Notes: generated by a model not told the origin, from the letters alone. Numbered from the stretch's first letter, positions 1 through 8,413 are shown. The stretch: 37,171 bases of DNA from Limnohabitans sp. (GCA_030053945.1 JASGCW010000028.1:1-37171); one strand, 5' to 3'. Translations and numbers: made by a program.

Positions 1-238
1 ATAAAAGTTTAAATCTAGTGTCCCAGCTGGTTCGAGTTTGCGTAATGCTCATTTTTAAAAAATGGGCAAAAATAAAAATTCTACACTATTATTCAGAAAT
101 GACATTATAACTATCTTGCATTATAACTTTGAAAACAAATTGAAGGTCGCGTAGAAGGACAACATATTGTAATTTTGACGCAATACGTCAAGAAAACAAA
201 ATAAAGCAAATGGGCTGTCCTTGAGACAGCCCATTTTT
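1..238. other. Gene-less left edge with hairpins
   Basis: No convincing coding frame crosses this stretch; all frames stop within a few dozen codons. It holds a weak hairpin at about 48-66 (GCTCATTTTT pairing with AAAAATGGGC) and a strong one at the right edge, listed separately. The GGTTCGAG at 29-36 resembles a tRNA T-loop, but its arms do not pair, so I do not call a tRNA. Confidence 0.6.
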
Positions 239-239
239 T
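210..239. terminator. Rho-independent terminator hairpin
   Basis: TGGGCTGTC and GACAGCCCA pair around a 5-nt loop, followed on the plus strand by a run of seven T. The T-run favours plus-strand termination, but the hairpin lies immediately after the stop codon of the minus-strand PcfJ gene, where the minus-strand exit is also fairly T-rich. It probably serves both directions. Confidence 0.75.
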
Positions 240-1684
240 TAATGCCTACTGAGTAAAGAACACGTCTTTACTAGGAATATAAACAAATACAATACGATCT
301 TCCAATCTATCTCAAAACCAGTGTCAGTATGATAATCTCTTCTGTCATAATGCGGAAGTTCATTTTGATATTGTGGAACTTGATGCTCATATGGCGGTGG
401 CACATATGCATTTTCGCGTGGCAAATTAACATTAACGTTTTCATTGACAGGCGGAATATAAACCTCTTCATAGTTCAATATTAATTTCTCCGTATTAGCC
501 CATTTTTCTAAAATTTCTTGAGCTTCAGCTGATATAGGTTCATTACAACGTGCTTTGGCTTGCTCTACGTACTTAGTATCTAGATTAACTTCAATAGTAG
601 CTAATCTTTCAACCACAGCAGCAGAAAATTTTCTTATAGAAAAGATGGCTGTTATTCCTTCTATACAGTCATATTCATATTCTGCAACACAGTGGCTCAT
701 CTCATAACCTTCTTCGTACAATGCTTCAGAATTAGTTAACTCAATTACTGAATAATCGAAAGTCTCGTCTCCAACTGTTACGCATTTTCTAAATTCGTTT
801 ATCCCACTAAGTTTCCATTGAGCACCATTTATGGCTTCTTGTTTTTTGTAATATTCTATATGCCATTCATCAGATTGTTTCACAAGAGCGTCCCAAGTTC
901 TACCTTTCATTGTAAAACCCTCATTTGTGACAAAAGTTTCTTTTATATAAAACAATACTTCCTGTACTTTATCAAATGGCAGTTTATCATATTTAGAAAA
1001 GAATAATACAACTGTTTGCCAAAAACTTTCATTTTCAAAAGTTTCTGATAAAGTACTCCAAGAAAGTGTTTCTGCCATAGTATCTGAGGCACCTAAACCT
1101 TTAGCCTGCGCCCATCGTATTGCCTGAGTTACCGCATAATTTTCGGGTACATTTCTGAACTCAAAAGCTATCTTTTTAGTAAGCTTTATGGGGAAACCTC
1201 CTAATTTAGAAACACTATCTCCTCTACCCAATTGTACATACCAATACATATGCACCTTATTTTCTCCATAAAAAACATTTTCTAAAAACTCTGGCACTTC
1301 ATATTTAGCAAAACAATGTTTGATTATAGCACTCATTTGAGTTTCGGCTTCTATAGAAGTATTTTTCCATTGTTCTATTTCATTGACGAATTTGCTTGAA
1401 AAAGAAGCTATGTTGGCAAAGGCATATATAGAAGATTCATTTCTTAACAAAGCATAACAACCTTGAGATTCTAAATGCAACAACAAACCTCTGAAAGCTC
1501 TTCTTTTTGAAGTATGTTGCACATTCTTCATTGTAGCGAAGCAACTCTCAATTGTATAAGCTATTGTCCCTGAATTGCTTGTTGAATTCAGGTAATTAGC
1601 ATACGCCCTTTCAACCAACAAGGTAAAGGCAGATTTTTGTTTTTTAGCAAAACCGTGAGTCAAAGTTGTTTCATTCGTTTTCAT
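239..1684 (-). CDS. PcfJ-domain protein
   Basis: 481 residues. The recognisable part is the C-terminal half, which looks like the PcfJ family (first named from an enterococcal conjugative plasmid; biochemical role unknown). The family signature is the SHCV segment at residues 330-333, followed by a strand pattern with LATIEV (361-366) and QAKARCNEP (375-383). Residues 1-300 are mixed helical with no domain I recognise. The tail (about 400-455) is rich in Pro, Asn and Tyr, and residues 458-476 are hydrophobic, so the protein may be anchored by its C-terminus. There is no N-terminal signal peptide. No conjugation gene is nearby, so this is an orphan copy. A minus-strand terminator at 1728-1753 lies 44 bp upstream, so the gene must have its own promoter in the short gap or be read through. 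Domain call fairly sure; function unknown. Confidence 0.75.
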   Translation of the reverse strand: MKTNETTLTHGFAKKQKSAFTLLVERAYANYLNSTSNSGTIAYTIESCFATMKNVQHTSKRRAFRGLLLHLESQGCYALLRNESSIYAFANIASFSSKFVNEIEQWKNTSIEAETQMSAIIKHCFAKYEVPEFLENVFYGENKVHMYWYVQLGRGDSVSKLGGFPIKLTKKIAFEFRNVPENYAVTQAIRWAQAKGLGASDTMAETLSWSTLSETFENESFWQTVVLFFSKYDKLPFDKVQEVLFYIKETFVTNEGFTMKGRTWDALVKQSDEWHIEYYKKQEAINGAQWKLSGINEFRKCVTVGDETFDYSVIELTNSEALYEEGYEMSHCVAEYEYDCIEGITAIFSIRKFSAAVVERLATIEVNLDTKYVEQAKARCNEPISAEAQEILEKWANTEKLILNYEEVYIPPVNENVNVNLPRENAYVPPPYEHQVPQYQNELPHYDRRDYHTDTGFEIDWKIVLYLFIFLVKTCSLLSRH

Positions 1685-1727
1685 TTTACTTCATTTTACA
1701 TACTATTTGTTTTTTTTATATAAAAAA

Positions 1728-1753
1728 ACCCGATTCTAAACTCAGAATCGGGT
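1728..1753 (-). terminator. Minus-strand terminator
   Basis: ACCCGATTCT pairs with AGAATCGGGT (10 bp, 6-nt loop). On the minus strand the stem is followed by a run of seven T (1722-1728). It lies upstream of the PcfJ start, so it ends a transcript coming from the right: either read-through past the hairpin at 1883-1906 or a second small transcript. Confidence 0.8.
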
Positions 1754-1780
1754 ACAATTATATTATACTATACTACTTTT

Positions 1781-1870
1781 CTAAAGCAGTAAAACCGTTT
1801 CTGAACATTTATCATTAATCGATTCTCTCGATAAAAAAATCATACTATTTGTCATATTAATTTTTGTCAT
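1781..1870 (-). other. Candidate 29-codon ORF between tandem terminators
   Basis: ATG at 1868-1870 to TAG at 1781-1783, starting MTKINMTNSMIFLSRES. It fills the space between two minus-strand terminators. I see no TAnnTTTG element in front and no clear ribosome-binding signal, so this may be chance. An ATCGA/TCGAT mini-hairpin lies inside it. Confidence 0.2.
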
Positions 1871-1875
1871 ACATT

Positions 1876-2030
1876 CATAAAAAAACCCGAAACGATGTTC
1901 GGGTTTAGTGTAAAAAATATTATTCTTTATCAATTATCAAACCCTATAACTTCTCCATAGAAATCGCTTCCCATGTTTGCGTGTAAATATGTCGATTTAA
2001 TAATTTGCATTGCTTTTTTCTTAAAATTCA
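1876..2030 (-). ncRNA. Candidate small transcript with a 26-codon ORF
   Basis: The sequence shows a phylum-type promoter (2034-2062), an ATG at 2008-2010 opening a 26-codon frame that ends in TGA at 1930-1932 (start MQIIKSTYLHANMG), and a terminator at 1883-1906. The predicted RNA is about 150 nt. It could be a small-peptide mRNA, a regulatory RNA, or a housekeeping RNA I fail to recognise. I know of no homologue. The A-rich stretch before the ATG is the only possible ribosome-binding site. Everything beyond the promoter/ORF/terminator arrangement is inference. Confidence 0.4.
1883..1906 (-). terminator. Minus-strand terminator
   Basis: AAACCCGAA pairs with TTCGGGTTT (9 bp, loop of 6). The minus strand continues into a run of T. 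It ends the candidate small transcript that starts near 2030. Confidence 0.8.
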
Positions 2031-2033
2031 GGG

Positions 2034-2062
2034 CAAAAATAGCTGTTTTATTTAAAATTCAA
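2034..2062 (-). promoter_or_regulatory. Bacteroidota-type promoter
   Basis: On the minus strand, TTG (2060-2062) and TATTTTTG (2034-2041) are separated by 18 bp, fitting the TTG / TAnnTTTG promoter consensus of Flavobacterium. It is the best-formed promoter I see in the window and has no ordinary gene behind it. Confidence 0.6.
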
Positions 2063-2091
2063 AAAAAATACCCTTATTTATATTTAAACTA

Positions 2092-2126
2092 AAAAAGCGT
2101 TTTAATTTTATATTAAAACGCTTTTT
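2092..2126. terminator. Bidirectional terminator
   Basis: AAAAAGCGTTTTAAT pairs perfectly with ATTAAAACGCTTTTT (15 bp, 5-nt loop), 24 bp after the stop of the aldehyde dehydrogenase gene. It separates that gene from the small transcript further left. Confidence 0.85.
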
Positions 2127-2150
2127 AGGTATTATTAATTAATAATGATT

Positions 2151-3719
2151 TTATAAATCAAACTTGATTCCTTGAGCAAGTGGCAAGTCAGTAGTATAAT
2201 TGATAGTATTTGTTTGTCTTCTCATATATACTTTCCAAGCATCAGAACCAGACTCACGTCCTCCTCCTGTTTCTTTTTCACCACCAAAAGCACCACCAAT
2301 TTCAGCTCCAGAAGTACCAATATTTACGTTAGCGATACCACAATCTGAACCAGCGTGAGATAAGAAAGCCTCAGCTTCACGTAAGTTGTTAGTCATAATT
2401 GCAGATGATAACCCTTGTGCTACACCATTTTGAATTTCGATAGCACTAGTAACATCTCCGCTATATTTCAATAAATATAAAACAGGAGCAAAAGTTTCGT
2501 GTTGTACGATTTCAAAGTGATTTTGTGCTTCAGCAATAGCTGGTTTTACATAACAACCACTTTCGTAACCTTCTCCTGAAAGAACACCACCTTCAACAAT
2601 TACTTTTCCGCCTTCTTCTACAACTTTTGCTAATGCTTTGTTATATAATGCTACAGCATCTTTATCGATAAGTGGTCCTACGTGATTATTTTGATCTAAA
2701 GGATTACCAATTCTCAATTGACCGTAAGCAGCTACTAAAGCATCTTTTACTTTATCATAGATACTTTCGTGAATAATTAAACGACGTGTAGATGTACAAC
2801 GTTGACCAGCAGTACCTACTGCTCCAAAAACAGCACCTATTACTGTCATTTTGATATCAGCATCAGGTGTAACGATAATTGCATTATTACCTCCTAATTC
2901 TAATAATGAATTTCCTAAACGTGCCGCACAAGCTTGAGCAACAATTTTACCCATACGAGTAGAACCCGTAGCAGATACTAAAGGAACTCTACGATCGTGA
3001 GTCATTAATTCACCTACTTTGTAATCTCCGTTTATAACACAAGAGATACCTTCAGGCAAATTGTTTTCTTTTAATACTTCTGCTATTATATTTTGACAAG
3101 CGATTGAACATAAAGGTGTTTTTTCAGATGGTTTCCACACACACACGTCACCACAAATCCAAGCTAAGGCTGTATTCCAAGCCCAAACTGCTACTGGGAA
3201 GTTGAAAGCAGAAATGATTCCTACTACCCCTAGTGGATGATATTGCTCATACATTCTGTGCCCGAAACGCTCAGAATGCATTGTTAATCCGTGTAATTGA
3301 CGAGAAAGACCAACTGCAAAATCACAGATATCTATCATTTCTTGTACTTCACCTAAACCTTCTTGGTATGATTTACCCATTTCATAAGAAACTAGTTTCC
3401 CAAGAGGCTCTTTATATTTTCTTAATTTTTCTCCAAATTGACGTACAATTTCACCACGTTTAGGAGCTGGCATTATTCTAAAAGTTTTGAAAGCAGAAGT
3501 TGCAGCATCCATTACTTTTTCATAATCCTCTTTTGTTGAAGTTTGAACTTTACCTATTAATTGTCCATCTACGGGTGAATAGGATTCTATAAGTTCGCCA
3601 TTTGCAAACCATTGATTTCCTGTAGATGTACCAAGATTAATTTCTTTAACTCCTAATTGCTCCAAAGCTTCGGTAATTCCGAATTGTTGAGCTATTGTTG
3701 ATTCTGTAGTTGTTGACAT
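2151..3719 (-). CDS. amaB: Aldehyde dehydrogenase, ALDH7 family (AmaB/antiquitin-like)
   Basis: 522 residues, usual length for ALDH7. Catalytic features are complete: oxyanion Asn173 (in FNFPVAVWAWN), general-base Glu274 (LELGGNN) and nucleophile Cys308 (GTAGQRCTSTRR). The VWKPSEKTPL stretch and the GGAFGGEKETGGGRESGSD C-terminal motif are characteristic of the antiquitin branch, which oxidises alpha-aminoadipate semialdehyde / piperidine-6-carboxylate with NAD+ in lysine breakdown. No signal peptide; cytoplasmic. It lies 65 bp after the 3-hydroxyanthranilate dioxygenase gene on the same strand, so it could instead act on an aldehyde of the kynurenine route; this is inference from position. 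A TACCTTTG element at 3756-3763 may give it its own promoter. Family assignment is secure; substrate is not. Confidence 0.9.
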   Translation of the reverse strand: MSTTTESTIAQQFGITEALEQLGVKEINLGTSTGNQWFANGELIESYSPVDGQLIGKVQTSTKEDYEKVMDAATSAFKTFRIMPAPKRGEIVRQFGEKLRKYKEPLGKLVSYEMGKSYQEGLGEVQEMIDICDFAVGLSRQLHGLTMHSERFGHRMYEQYHPLGVVGIISAFNFPVAVWAWNTALAWICGDVCVWKPSEKTPLCSIACQNIIAEVLKENNLPEGISCVINGDYKVGELMTHDRRVPLVSATGSTRMGKIVAQACAARLGNSLLELGGNNAIIVTPDADIKMTVIGAVFGAVGTAGQRCTSTRRLIIHESIYDKVKDALVAAYGQLRIGNPLDQNNHVGPLIDKDAVALYNKALAKVVEEGGKVIVEGGVLSGEGYESGCYVKPAIAEAQNHFEIVQHETFAPVLYLLKYSGDVTSAIEIQNGVAQGLSSAIMTNNLREAEAFLSHAGSDCGIANVNIGTSGAEIGGAFGGEKETGGGRESGSDAWKVYMRRQTNTINYTTDLPLAQGIKFDL

Positions 3720-3755
3720 TTTTAACTATTTTAATATAAGTTGTTAAATTCAGTG

Positions 3756-3763
3756 CAAAGGTA
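3756..3763 (-). promoter_or_regulatory. TAnnTTTG -7 element before the aldehyde dehydrogenase
   Basis: TACCTTTG on the minus strand, 36 bp before the ATG. No well-spaced TTG accompanies it; the nearest is about 26 bp upstream. Confidence 0.4.
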
Positions 3764-3784
3764 TTGTTTTTTTTGATATGTTTT

Positions 3785-4312
3785 TTATTCAATAAATCTT
3801 GAATCGGCTTCCATAATTGTCCCGCATTTTTCACAAGTCCTTTTTTCCTCAGATGTATAAAAATCTTTAAAATGTTTCAGAAAATCTTTTTCGATATCAT
3901 TCAAGCCAAAATAAACTTCGTGCAATTTATGATTGCAATGATCGCAAAACCAAAGCAAACCGTCTTTACCATCCGTCCTTTTTCGCTCTATAACTAATCC
4001 AATGGAACCTTCAGTCCTATTAGGAGAATGCGGAATTTTTGCTGGATGCAAATACATATCCCCTGCTGATAATTTCATCTCTTTTTTTTGCCCATCTTCT
4101 TGAACATACACTGTAATTTCTCCTTCTAATTGATAAAACAATTCTTCGGTTTCATTGTAATGATAATCTTTTCGAGCATTAGGTCCTCCAACAATCATAA
4201 CAATATAATCATCAGATGCAACATATAAGTTTTTGTTAGCAACAGGTGGTTTAAGAAGATGACGATTTTCTTCTATCCATTTGTTTAGATTAAATGGTTT
4301 GTTCACAGACAT
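3785..4312 (-). CDS. nbaC: 3-hydroxyanthranilate 3,4-dioxygenase
   Basis: 175 residues, the length of the bacterial enzyme. It opens the ring of 3-hydroxyanthranilate to 2-amino-3-carboxymuconate semialdehyde in the kynurenine pathway (tryptophan breakdown or de novo NAD synthesis). It is a single cupin with Fe(II) ligands His51, Glu57 and His95, and substrate-binding Arg47, Arg99 and Glu109. Two CxxC pairs (Cys123/126 and Cys160/163) form the rubredoxin-like second iron site seen in bacterial homologues. Cytoplasmic. The adjacent downstream aldehyde dehydrogenase suggests a catabolic pair. No other kynurenine gene lies in the window. The terminator at 4345-4362 isolates it from the nuclease-like gene on its 5' side, so transcription must start in the 30-bp gap. 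Confidence 0.95.
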   Translation of the reverse strand: MSVNKPFNLNKWIEENRHLLKPPVANKNLYVASDDYIVMIVGGPNARKDYHYNETEELFYQLEGEITVYVQEDGQKKEMKLSAGDMYLHPAKIPHSPNRTEGSIGLVIERKRTDGKDGLLWFCDHCNHKLHEVYFGLNDIEKDFLKHFKDFYTSEEKRTCEKCGTIMEADSRFIE

Positions 4313-4344
4313 ACTATTTTTTATGTAAAGTTAAAAAATAAAAA

Positions 4345-4362
4345 ATCCCGACAAATCGGGAT
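4345..4362 (-). terminator. Terminator after the EEP-family gene
   Basis: ATCCCGA and TCGGGAT pair perfectly around CAAA, followed on the minus strand by a T-rich tract. It lies just after the stop of the gene at 4369-5469. Confidence 0.85.
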
Positions 4363-4368
4363 CAGCTA

Positions 4369-5469
4369 TTATTTTACTTCTTTTATCAAATAAATATACG
4401 AAGGAAAATGATCAGAATATCCTGGTTCTATGGAAGAATTTCTTAAAGCATATCCTTTGTATTGTCCAGTTTGCTGAATCATAAAAGGCTTATTATACAC
4501 TCCTGCTTTCCAATATGTCCAAGTTAAATACTCATTATTTTTAGGTAATAAAGTTTCTGTAAAAATAATCTGATCAAAGAAATCCCAAGCATCACGATGC
4601 GCCAATGTACCAATTCCTTTTTTTAACATTTTTTCTGCTGGATTATACAATCCTAAAGGCTTAACATCTTTTTCATCCCCTTTAGTACCTAAAACCACTT
4701 TCAAACTTTTATTAAAAGGACCATCATTCAAATCTCCCATTGTAAAAACTTTTGCTTTAGGATTTATTGTTTGTAATGAGTCAATAATTTTTTTGTTTAA
4801 AGCTGCTGCTGCTTCTCTAAGCGGAGAACTTTTTGCTTCACCACCACGACGAGAAGGCCAATGGTTAACAATAAAACTCATTTCTTCTCCATCAAAATTT
4901 CCTGTCATCAAAATTTGATCTCGAGTATAAATCCTTTTTGTAGCAGCATCAACCACATTTTCATCTGTATCATCAACTTTATCTTTTTCTTTATCTTTAG
5001 ATTTCTTATCGGTCATTTCATCAGAAATGATTAAAGGATAATTTTGATAACTAGTTGGCTGAAAATATTTTTTTTGATATAAAAAAGCACAATCTATACC
5101 GCGTTGATCAGGTGAATCAAAATGAACTATGCCATAACCCAAATTAATCAATAAAGGGTGTTTTATTAAATCTTCAAGTACAGTTCTGTTTTCTATCTCA
5201 GCAACACCTAGTATTACAGGTCCATTTTTTTGTGATTCGTTTGTTCCAATTCCGGAGATTACTCTTGCCAAATTATCAATTTTTTTTGCGTAATTTTGAG
5301 GAGTATAGATGAAATCTTCATCATTTATTTTTGGATCATTTACAGTGTCAAAAAAATTTTCTAAATTGTAGAAGGCAATGGTATGTATAGCAAATTTTTT
5401 ATTTTGAGCAAGACCAGTTAAAGTAATCAAAAAAAGAAATATACTTAATGTTAATTTTCTATTAATCAT
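4369..5469 (-). CDS. Secreted endonuclease/exonuclease/phosphatase-family protein
   Basis: 366 residues with a clear signal peptide (residues 1-21, ending GLAQ), so exported. The DNase I-like metal-dependent phosphoesterase fold is supported by its motif series: FYNLENFFDT (Asn35, Glu37), GVAEIENR (Glu91), NHWPSRRGG (His203), GDLNDGP (Asp246, Asn248) and YSDHFP (Asp353, His354). All catalytic positions are present. A Lys/Asp-rich insert at about 153-172 is probably a surface loop. Substrates in this family range from DNA to phospholipids and inositol phosphates; the sequence alone does not decide. It is divergent from the TonB receptor operon with a 129-bp shared promoter region, suggesting a joint role: releasing a phosphorylated or nucleic-acid nutrient for import. 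Family secure, substrate unknown. Confidence 0.88.
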   Translation of the reverse strand: MINRKLTLSIFLFLITLTGLAQNKKFAIHTIAFYNLENFFDTVNDPKINDEDFIYTPQNYAKKIDNLARVISGIGTNESQKNGPVILGVAEIENRTVLEDLIKHPLLINLGYGIVHFDSPDQRGIDCAFLYQKKYFQPTSYQNYPLIISDEMTDKKSKDKEKDKVDDTDENVVDAATKRIYTRDQILMTGNFDGEEMSFIVNHWPSRRGGEAKSSPLREAAAALNKKIIDSLQTINPKAKVFTMGDLNDGPFNKSLKVVLGTKGDEKDVKPLGLYNPAEKMLKKGIGTLAHRDAWDFFDQIIFTETLLPKNNEYLTWTYWKAGVYNKPFMIQQTGQYKGYALRNSSIEPGYSDHFPSYIYLIKEVK

Positions 5470-5506
5470 AGTTTAAGTTTTATAATACAAACAACAAATT
5501 TTGCGC

Positions 5507-5514
5507 CAAAAGTA
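5507..5514 (-). promoter_or_regulatory. TAnnTTTG element for the EEP gene
   Basis: TACTTTTG on the minus strand, 37 bp before the ATG at 5469. The upstream -33 element is not obvious. Confidence 0.4.
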
Positions 5515-5534
5515 AATAATTATATTAAAAGATG

Positions 5535-5542
5535 TACATTTG
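5535..5542 (+). promoter_or_regulatory. TAnnTTTG element for the TonB receptor operon
   Basis: TACATTTG, 56 bp before the ATG at 5599. It lies only 20 bp from the opposing element at 5507-5514, so the two divergent promoters could share a regulator. No operator palindrome is clear. Confidence 0.45.
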
Positions 5543-5598
5543 TCGCCCGTTTATAAAAAAATTAACGGCAAAAAAGTAAAATTAACTAAATTTATTTT

Positions 5599-8400
5599 AT
5601 GAAAAAACTTGTTTTAAGTACTCTTTTTGTACTACAGGCTTTTCTAGGTTTAGCACAACAAGGTACTGGTATTTCTGGTAAAGTTGTTGATTCTAAAACT
5701 AACTTGCCATTGCAAAATGTAGTAACTTCCATTGCAAACACAAATTTTACTCAACTAACAGATGAAAAAGGGGAATTCAAATTTACCAATCTAAATGTTG
5801 GGAATCAATTGTTGCAAATTAAAAGTGATGGCTACAAAGATCAATTGTTCCCAATTGAAATTGTTAAAAATCAAATCCTAGATTTAGGAACAGTAGTTCT
5901 TGAAGCAGATGTAACGTCAGAACAACAATTAAGCTTAGTAACATTGACTGAGAATGATTTAAGTGATGACAACAGTGGATCAGAGAACACTTCTGGATTA
6001 CTACAATCTTCTAGAGATGCTTTTCAACAAGTTGCAGCTTTCAACTGGGGTCAAGCTAGATTTAGAATGAGAGGGCTTGATAGTGAAAATGCAACCACAA
6101 TGATTAGTGGCGTTTCAATGAACAAAATATACGATGGTCGCCCTCAATGGGGTAACTGGGGAGGCTTAAATGACGCAACAAGAAATCAAGAATTCACATA
6201 CGGATCGTCAGCTTCTGATTATACTTTTGGTGGGATTTTAGGGACTCAAGAAATAAACACTAGAGCTTCAATTTACAGACCTGGCAACAGAATATCTTTC
6301 TCAGGAGCAAATACAAATTACAACTGGAGAGGTATGTTCACACATGCTTCTGGTTTAGATAATAAAGGATGGGCATTTATTGTTTCAGCTTCGGGTAGAA
6401 TTGCTGATGAAGCTCATTTTGAAGGAACAACTTATGATGCCAAATCATTATTTGCTGCTGTTGAAAAAAGATTTAATGACAAACACTCATTAAATTTTAC
6501 TGCTATTTATGCAGAAAACAAAAGAGGTAAAAACTCTCCTAATACTGATGAAGTAACTAACTTAGCAGGTTATAAATACAATTCTTACTGGGGTTTTCAA
6601 GGTGATAAAAAAAGAAATTCTAGAGAGAAAAACTTAAATGAGCCTATTATGATTTTAAGTCACTATTGGAAATTTAATAACAAAACATCATTAAACACCA
6701 ATGTAGCTTATCAAACTGGATCAGTTGGTAATAGTCGTATAGATTATCAAGGAGCACCTAACCCAGACCCAACTTACTATAGAAACTTACCAAGTTATTT
6801 TACTTCTCAATACGACCCTGACACTGGAGTGTTCTTAGGAAATACTCCTGCCAATATTGCATTAGCTAATAGCGCAAAATTTTTAACTTCTAAACAAGTT
6901 GATTGGGAATACATCTATCGTTTGAATAGAAATACAAATAATGGCAGAAGTGCTTATATTCTTTACGAAGACCGAACAGACGATACAACTATTTCAGCTA
7001 ATACCATTTTCAACTCTCAATTGTCTGAAAATATCACAATGAATGCTGGTTTTAATTACAAAAATTTAAAATCAAGAAACTTCCAAAACTTGTTAGATTT
7101 ACTTGGAGGTAAATTCTATGAGGATTTTGATAATTTCCAACAAGGTGATATGCAACAATCTGATTTGAATAATCCAAATAGAATTGTTACTGTGGGAGAT
7201 AAATTTGGCTACAACTATAATTTATTGGCTACTACTTATGATGCTTTTACACAATTCAAATTTAATTATAAAAAATTCGATTTTTATTTAGCTCAAAACT
7301 TCATCAGAACTGAATATCAAAGAGAAGGTTTATATAAAAATGGTATCTATCCTACAAATTCTTTTGGCAAAAGTGATAAAATTACTTTCGACAATTTTGG
7401 ATTCAAAGGAGGCTTAACTTTCAAACTTTCAAGTAGACATTTATTTGATTTTAATGCAGCTTATTTAACTAAAGCTCCTACATTAAGAAACTCATATCCA
7501 AATGTTCGTTTAAATGATAATACTACTATAGGATTATCAAATGAAACTATATATTCTGCCGATGGAAGTTATGTTATCAGAACTCCTAAACTAAAAATGA
7601 GGCTGACTGGTTATTTCAACGCAACAAAAAATGCAACAAAAACAGCATTCTTCTTTGCTGATGGAGTTCTAGAAGAAGGTGGTGCAGATAACACAGATGC
7701 TTTTGTTTCAGAAACTGTTACTGGAATGAACAAGAAAAACTTTGGTGGTGAATTTGGAATCGAGTGGAATATAACTTCTACAATAAAAGCTACTGGAGCA
7801 GCTGCTTATGGCCAAGGTACTTATGATAATAATCCAACTGTTTACTTAAACAATGATAGTGCTGCAAGCCTTACTAACACTAACCCTATCATAAACTATG
7901 GTACTGCAAGTCTAAAAGGATACAGATTAGCAGGTTCACCACAACAAGCTTATTCGGTAGGATTAGAATATAGAGACCCACACTACTGGTGGATTGGTGT
8001 AAACGGAAACTACCTAGATGATAATTACCTAGATATTTCTGAAATTTTAAGAACACAAAGTTTCTATACTGATAGAACAATAGGTGGTGGAGTTCCTTAT
8101 CCTGAAGTTACTCCAGAAAGAACAAGAGAATTATTAAAACAAGAAAAATTTGACCGTATTCGTTTAGTAAATCTTACAGGTGGGAAATCTTGGAGAATTA
8201 AAAAATCTACTCTAGGTTTCTTTGCTTCTGTTAATAATGTTTTTGATGAAAAATATAAAACAGGTGGATTTGAACAAGCTAGAAATGCAAACTTTAGAGA
8301 GCTAAATCAAGACGTATCTAGCGGTACTCCTTCTTTTGGTCCTAAATATTTCTACGGATATGGCAGAACTTATTTTGTTAACTTATATATTAACTTCTAA
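5599..8400 (+). CDS. TonB-dependent outer-membrane receptor
   Basis: 933 residues. The signal peptide (1-19, cleaved near GLAQ) is followed by a carboxypeptidase-regulatory-like beta domain (about 23-105) common at the N-terminus of Bacteroidota receptors. A plug domain follows at about 130-225, with ARFRMRGLDSENATTMISGV in the place of the usual plug motif. The rest is a 22-strand-type barrel ending in aromatic YFVNLYINF, the outer-membrane insertion signal. It moves a bound substrate across the outer membrane using TonB/ExbBD energy. It is not SusC-like: I do not see the SusC signature region, and no SusD partner follows. It heads an operon with two lipoproteins (13-bp gap to the next gene) and faces a secreted phosphoesterase-like enzyme. 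Ligand unknown. Confidence 0.92.
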   Translation: MKKLVLSTLFVLQAFLGLAQQGTGISGKVVDSKTNLPLQNVVTSIANTNFTQLTDEKGEFKFTNLNVGNQLLQIKSDGYKDQLFPIEIVKNQILDLGTVVLEADVTSEQQLSLVTLTENDLSDDNSGSENTSGLLQSSRDAFQQVAAFNWGQARFRMRGLDSENATTMISGVSMNKIYDGRPQWGNWGGLNDATRNQEFTYGSSASDYTFGGILGTQEINTRASIYRPGNRISFSGANTNYNWRGMFTHASGLDNKGWAFIVSASGRIADEAHFEGTTYDAKSLFAAVEKRFNDKHSLNFTAIYAENKRGKNSPNTDEVTNLAGYKYNSYWGFQGDKKRNSREKNLNEPIMILSHYWKFNNKTSLNTNVAYQTGSVGNSRIDYQGAPNPDPTYYRNLPSYFTSQYDPDTGVFLGNTPANIALANSAKFLTSKQVDWEYIYRLNRNTNNGRSAYILYEDRTDDTTISANTIFNSQLSENITMNAGFNYKNLKSRNFQNLLDLLGGKFYEDFDNFQQGDMQQSDLNNPNRIVTVGDKFGYNYNLLATTYDAFTQFKFNYKKFDFYLAQNFIRTEYQREGLYKNGIYPTNSFGKSDKITFDNFGFKGGLTFKLSSRHLFDFNAAYLTKAPTLRNSYPNVRLNDNTTIGLSNETIYSADGSYVIRTPKLKMRLTGYFNATKNATKTAFFFADGVLEEGGADNTDAFVSETVTGMNKKNFGGEFGIEWNITSTIKATGAAAYGQGTYDNNPTVYLNNDSAASLTNTNPIINYGTASLKGYRLAGSPQQAYSVGLEYRDPHYWWIGVNGNYLDDNYLDISEILRTQSFYTDRTIGGGVPYPEVTPERTRELLKQEKFDRIRLVNLTGGKSWRIKKSTLGFFASVNNVFDEKYKTGGFEQARNANFRELNQDVSSGTPSFGPKYFYGYGRTYFVNLYINF

Positions 8401-8413
8401 TCTTGATAGTACA

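Noticed and set aside
20..50. tRNA-like GGTTCGAG T-loop motif
   Set aside because: The flanking bases do not form a T-arm or acceptor stem, and no cloverleaf can be built upstream within the window.
8336..8413. Longer N-terminus for the choice-of-anchor-J lipoprotein
   Set aside because: It would overlap the receptor gene and displace the lipoprotein signal; ATG 8414 gives a proper lipobox.
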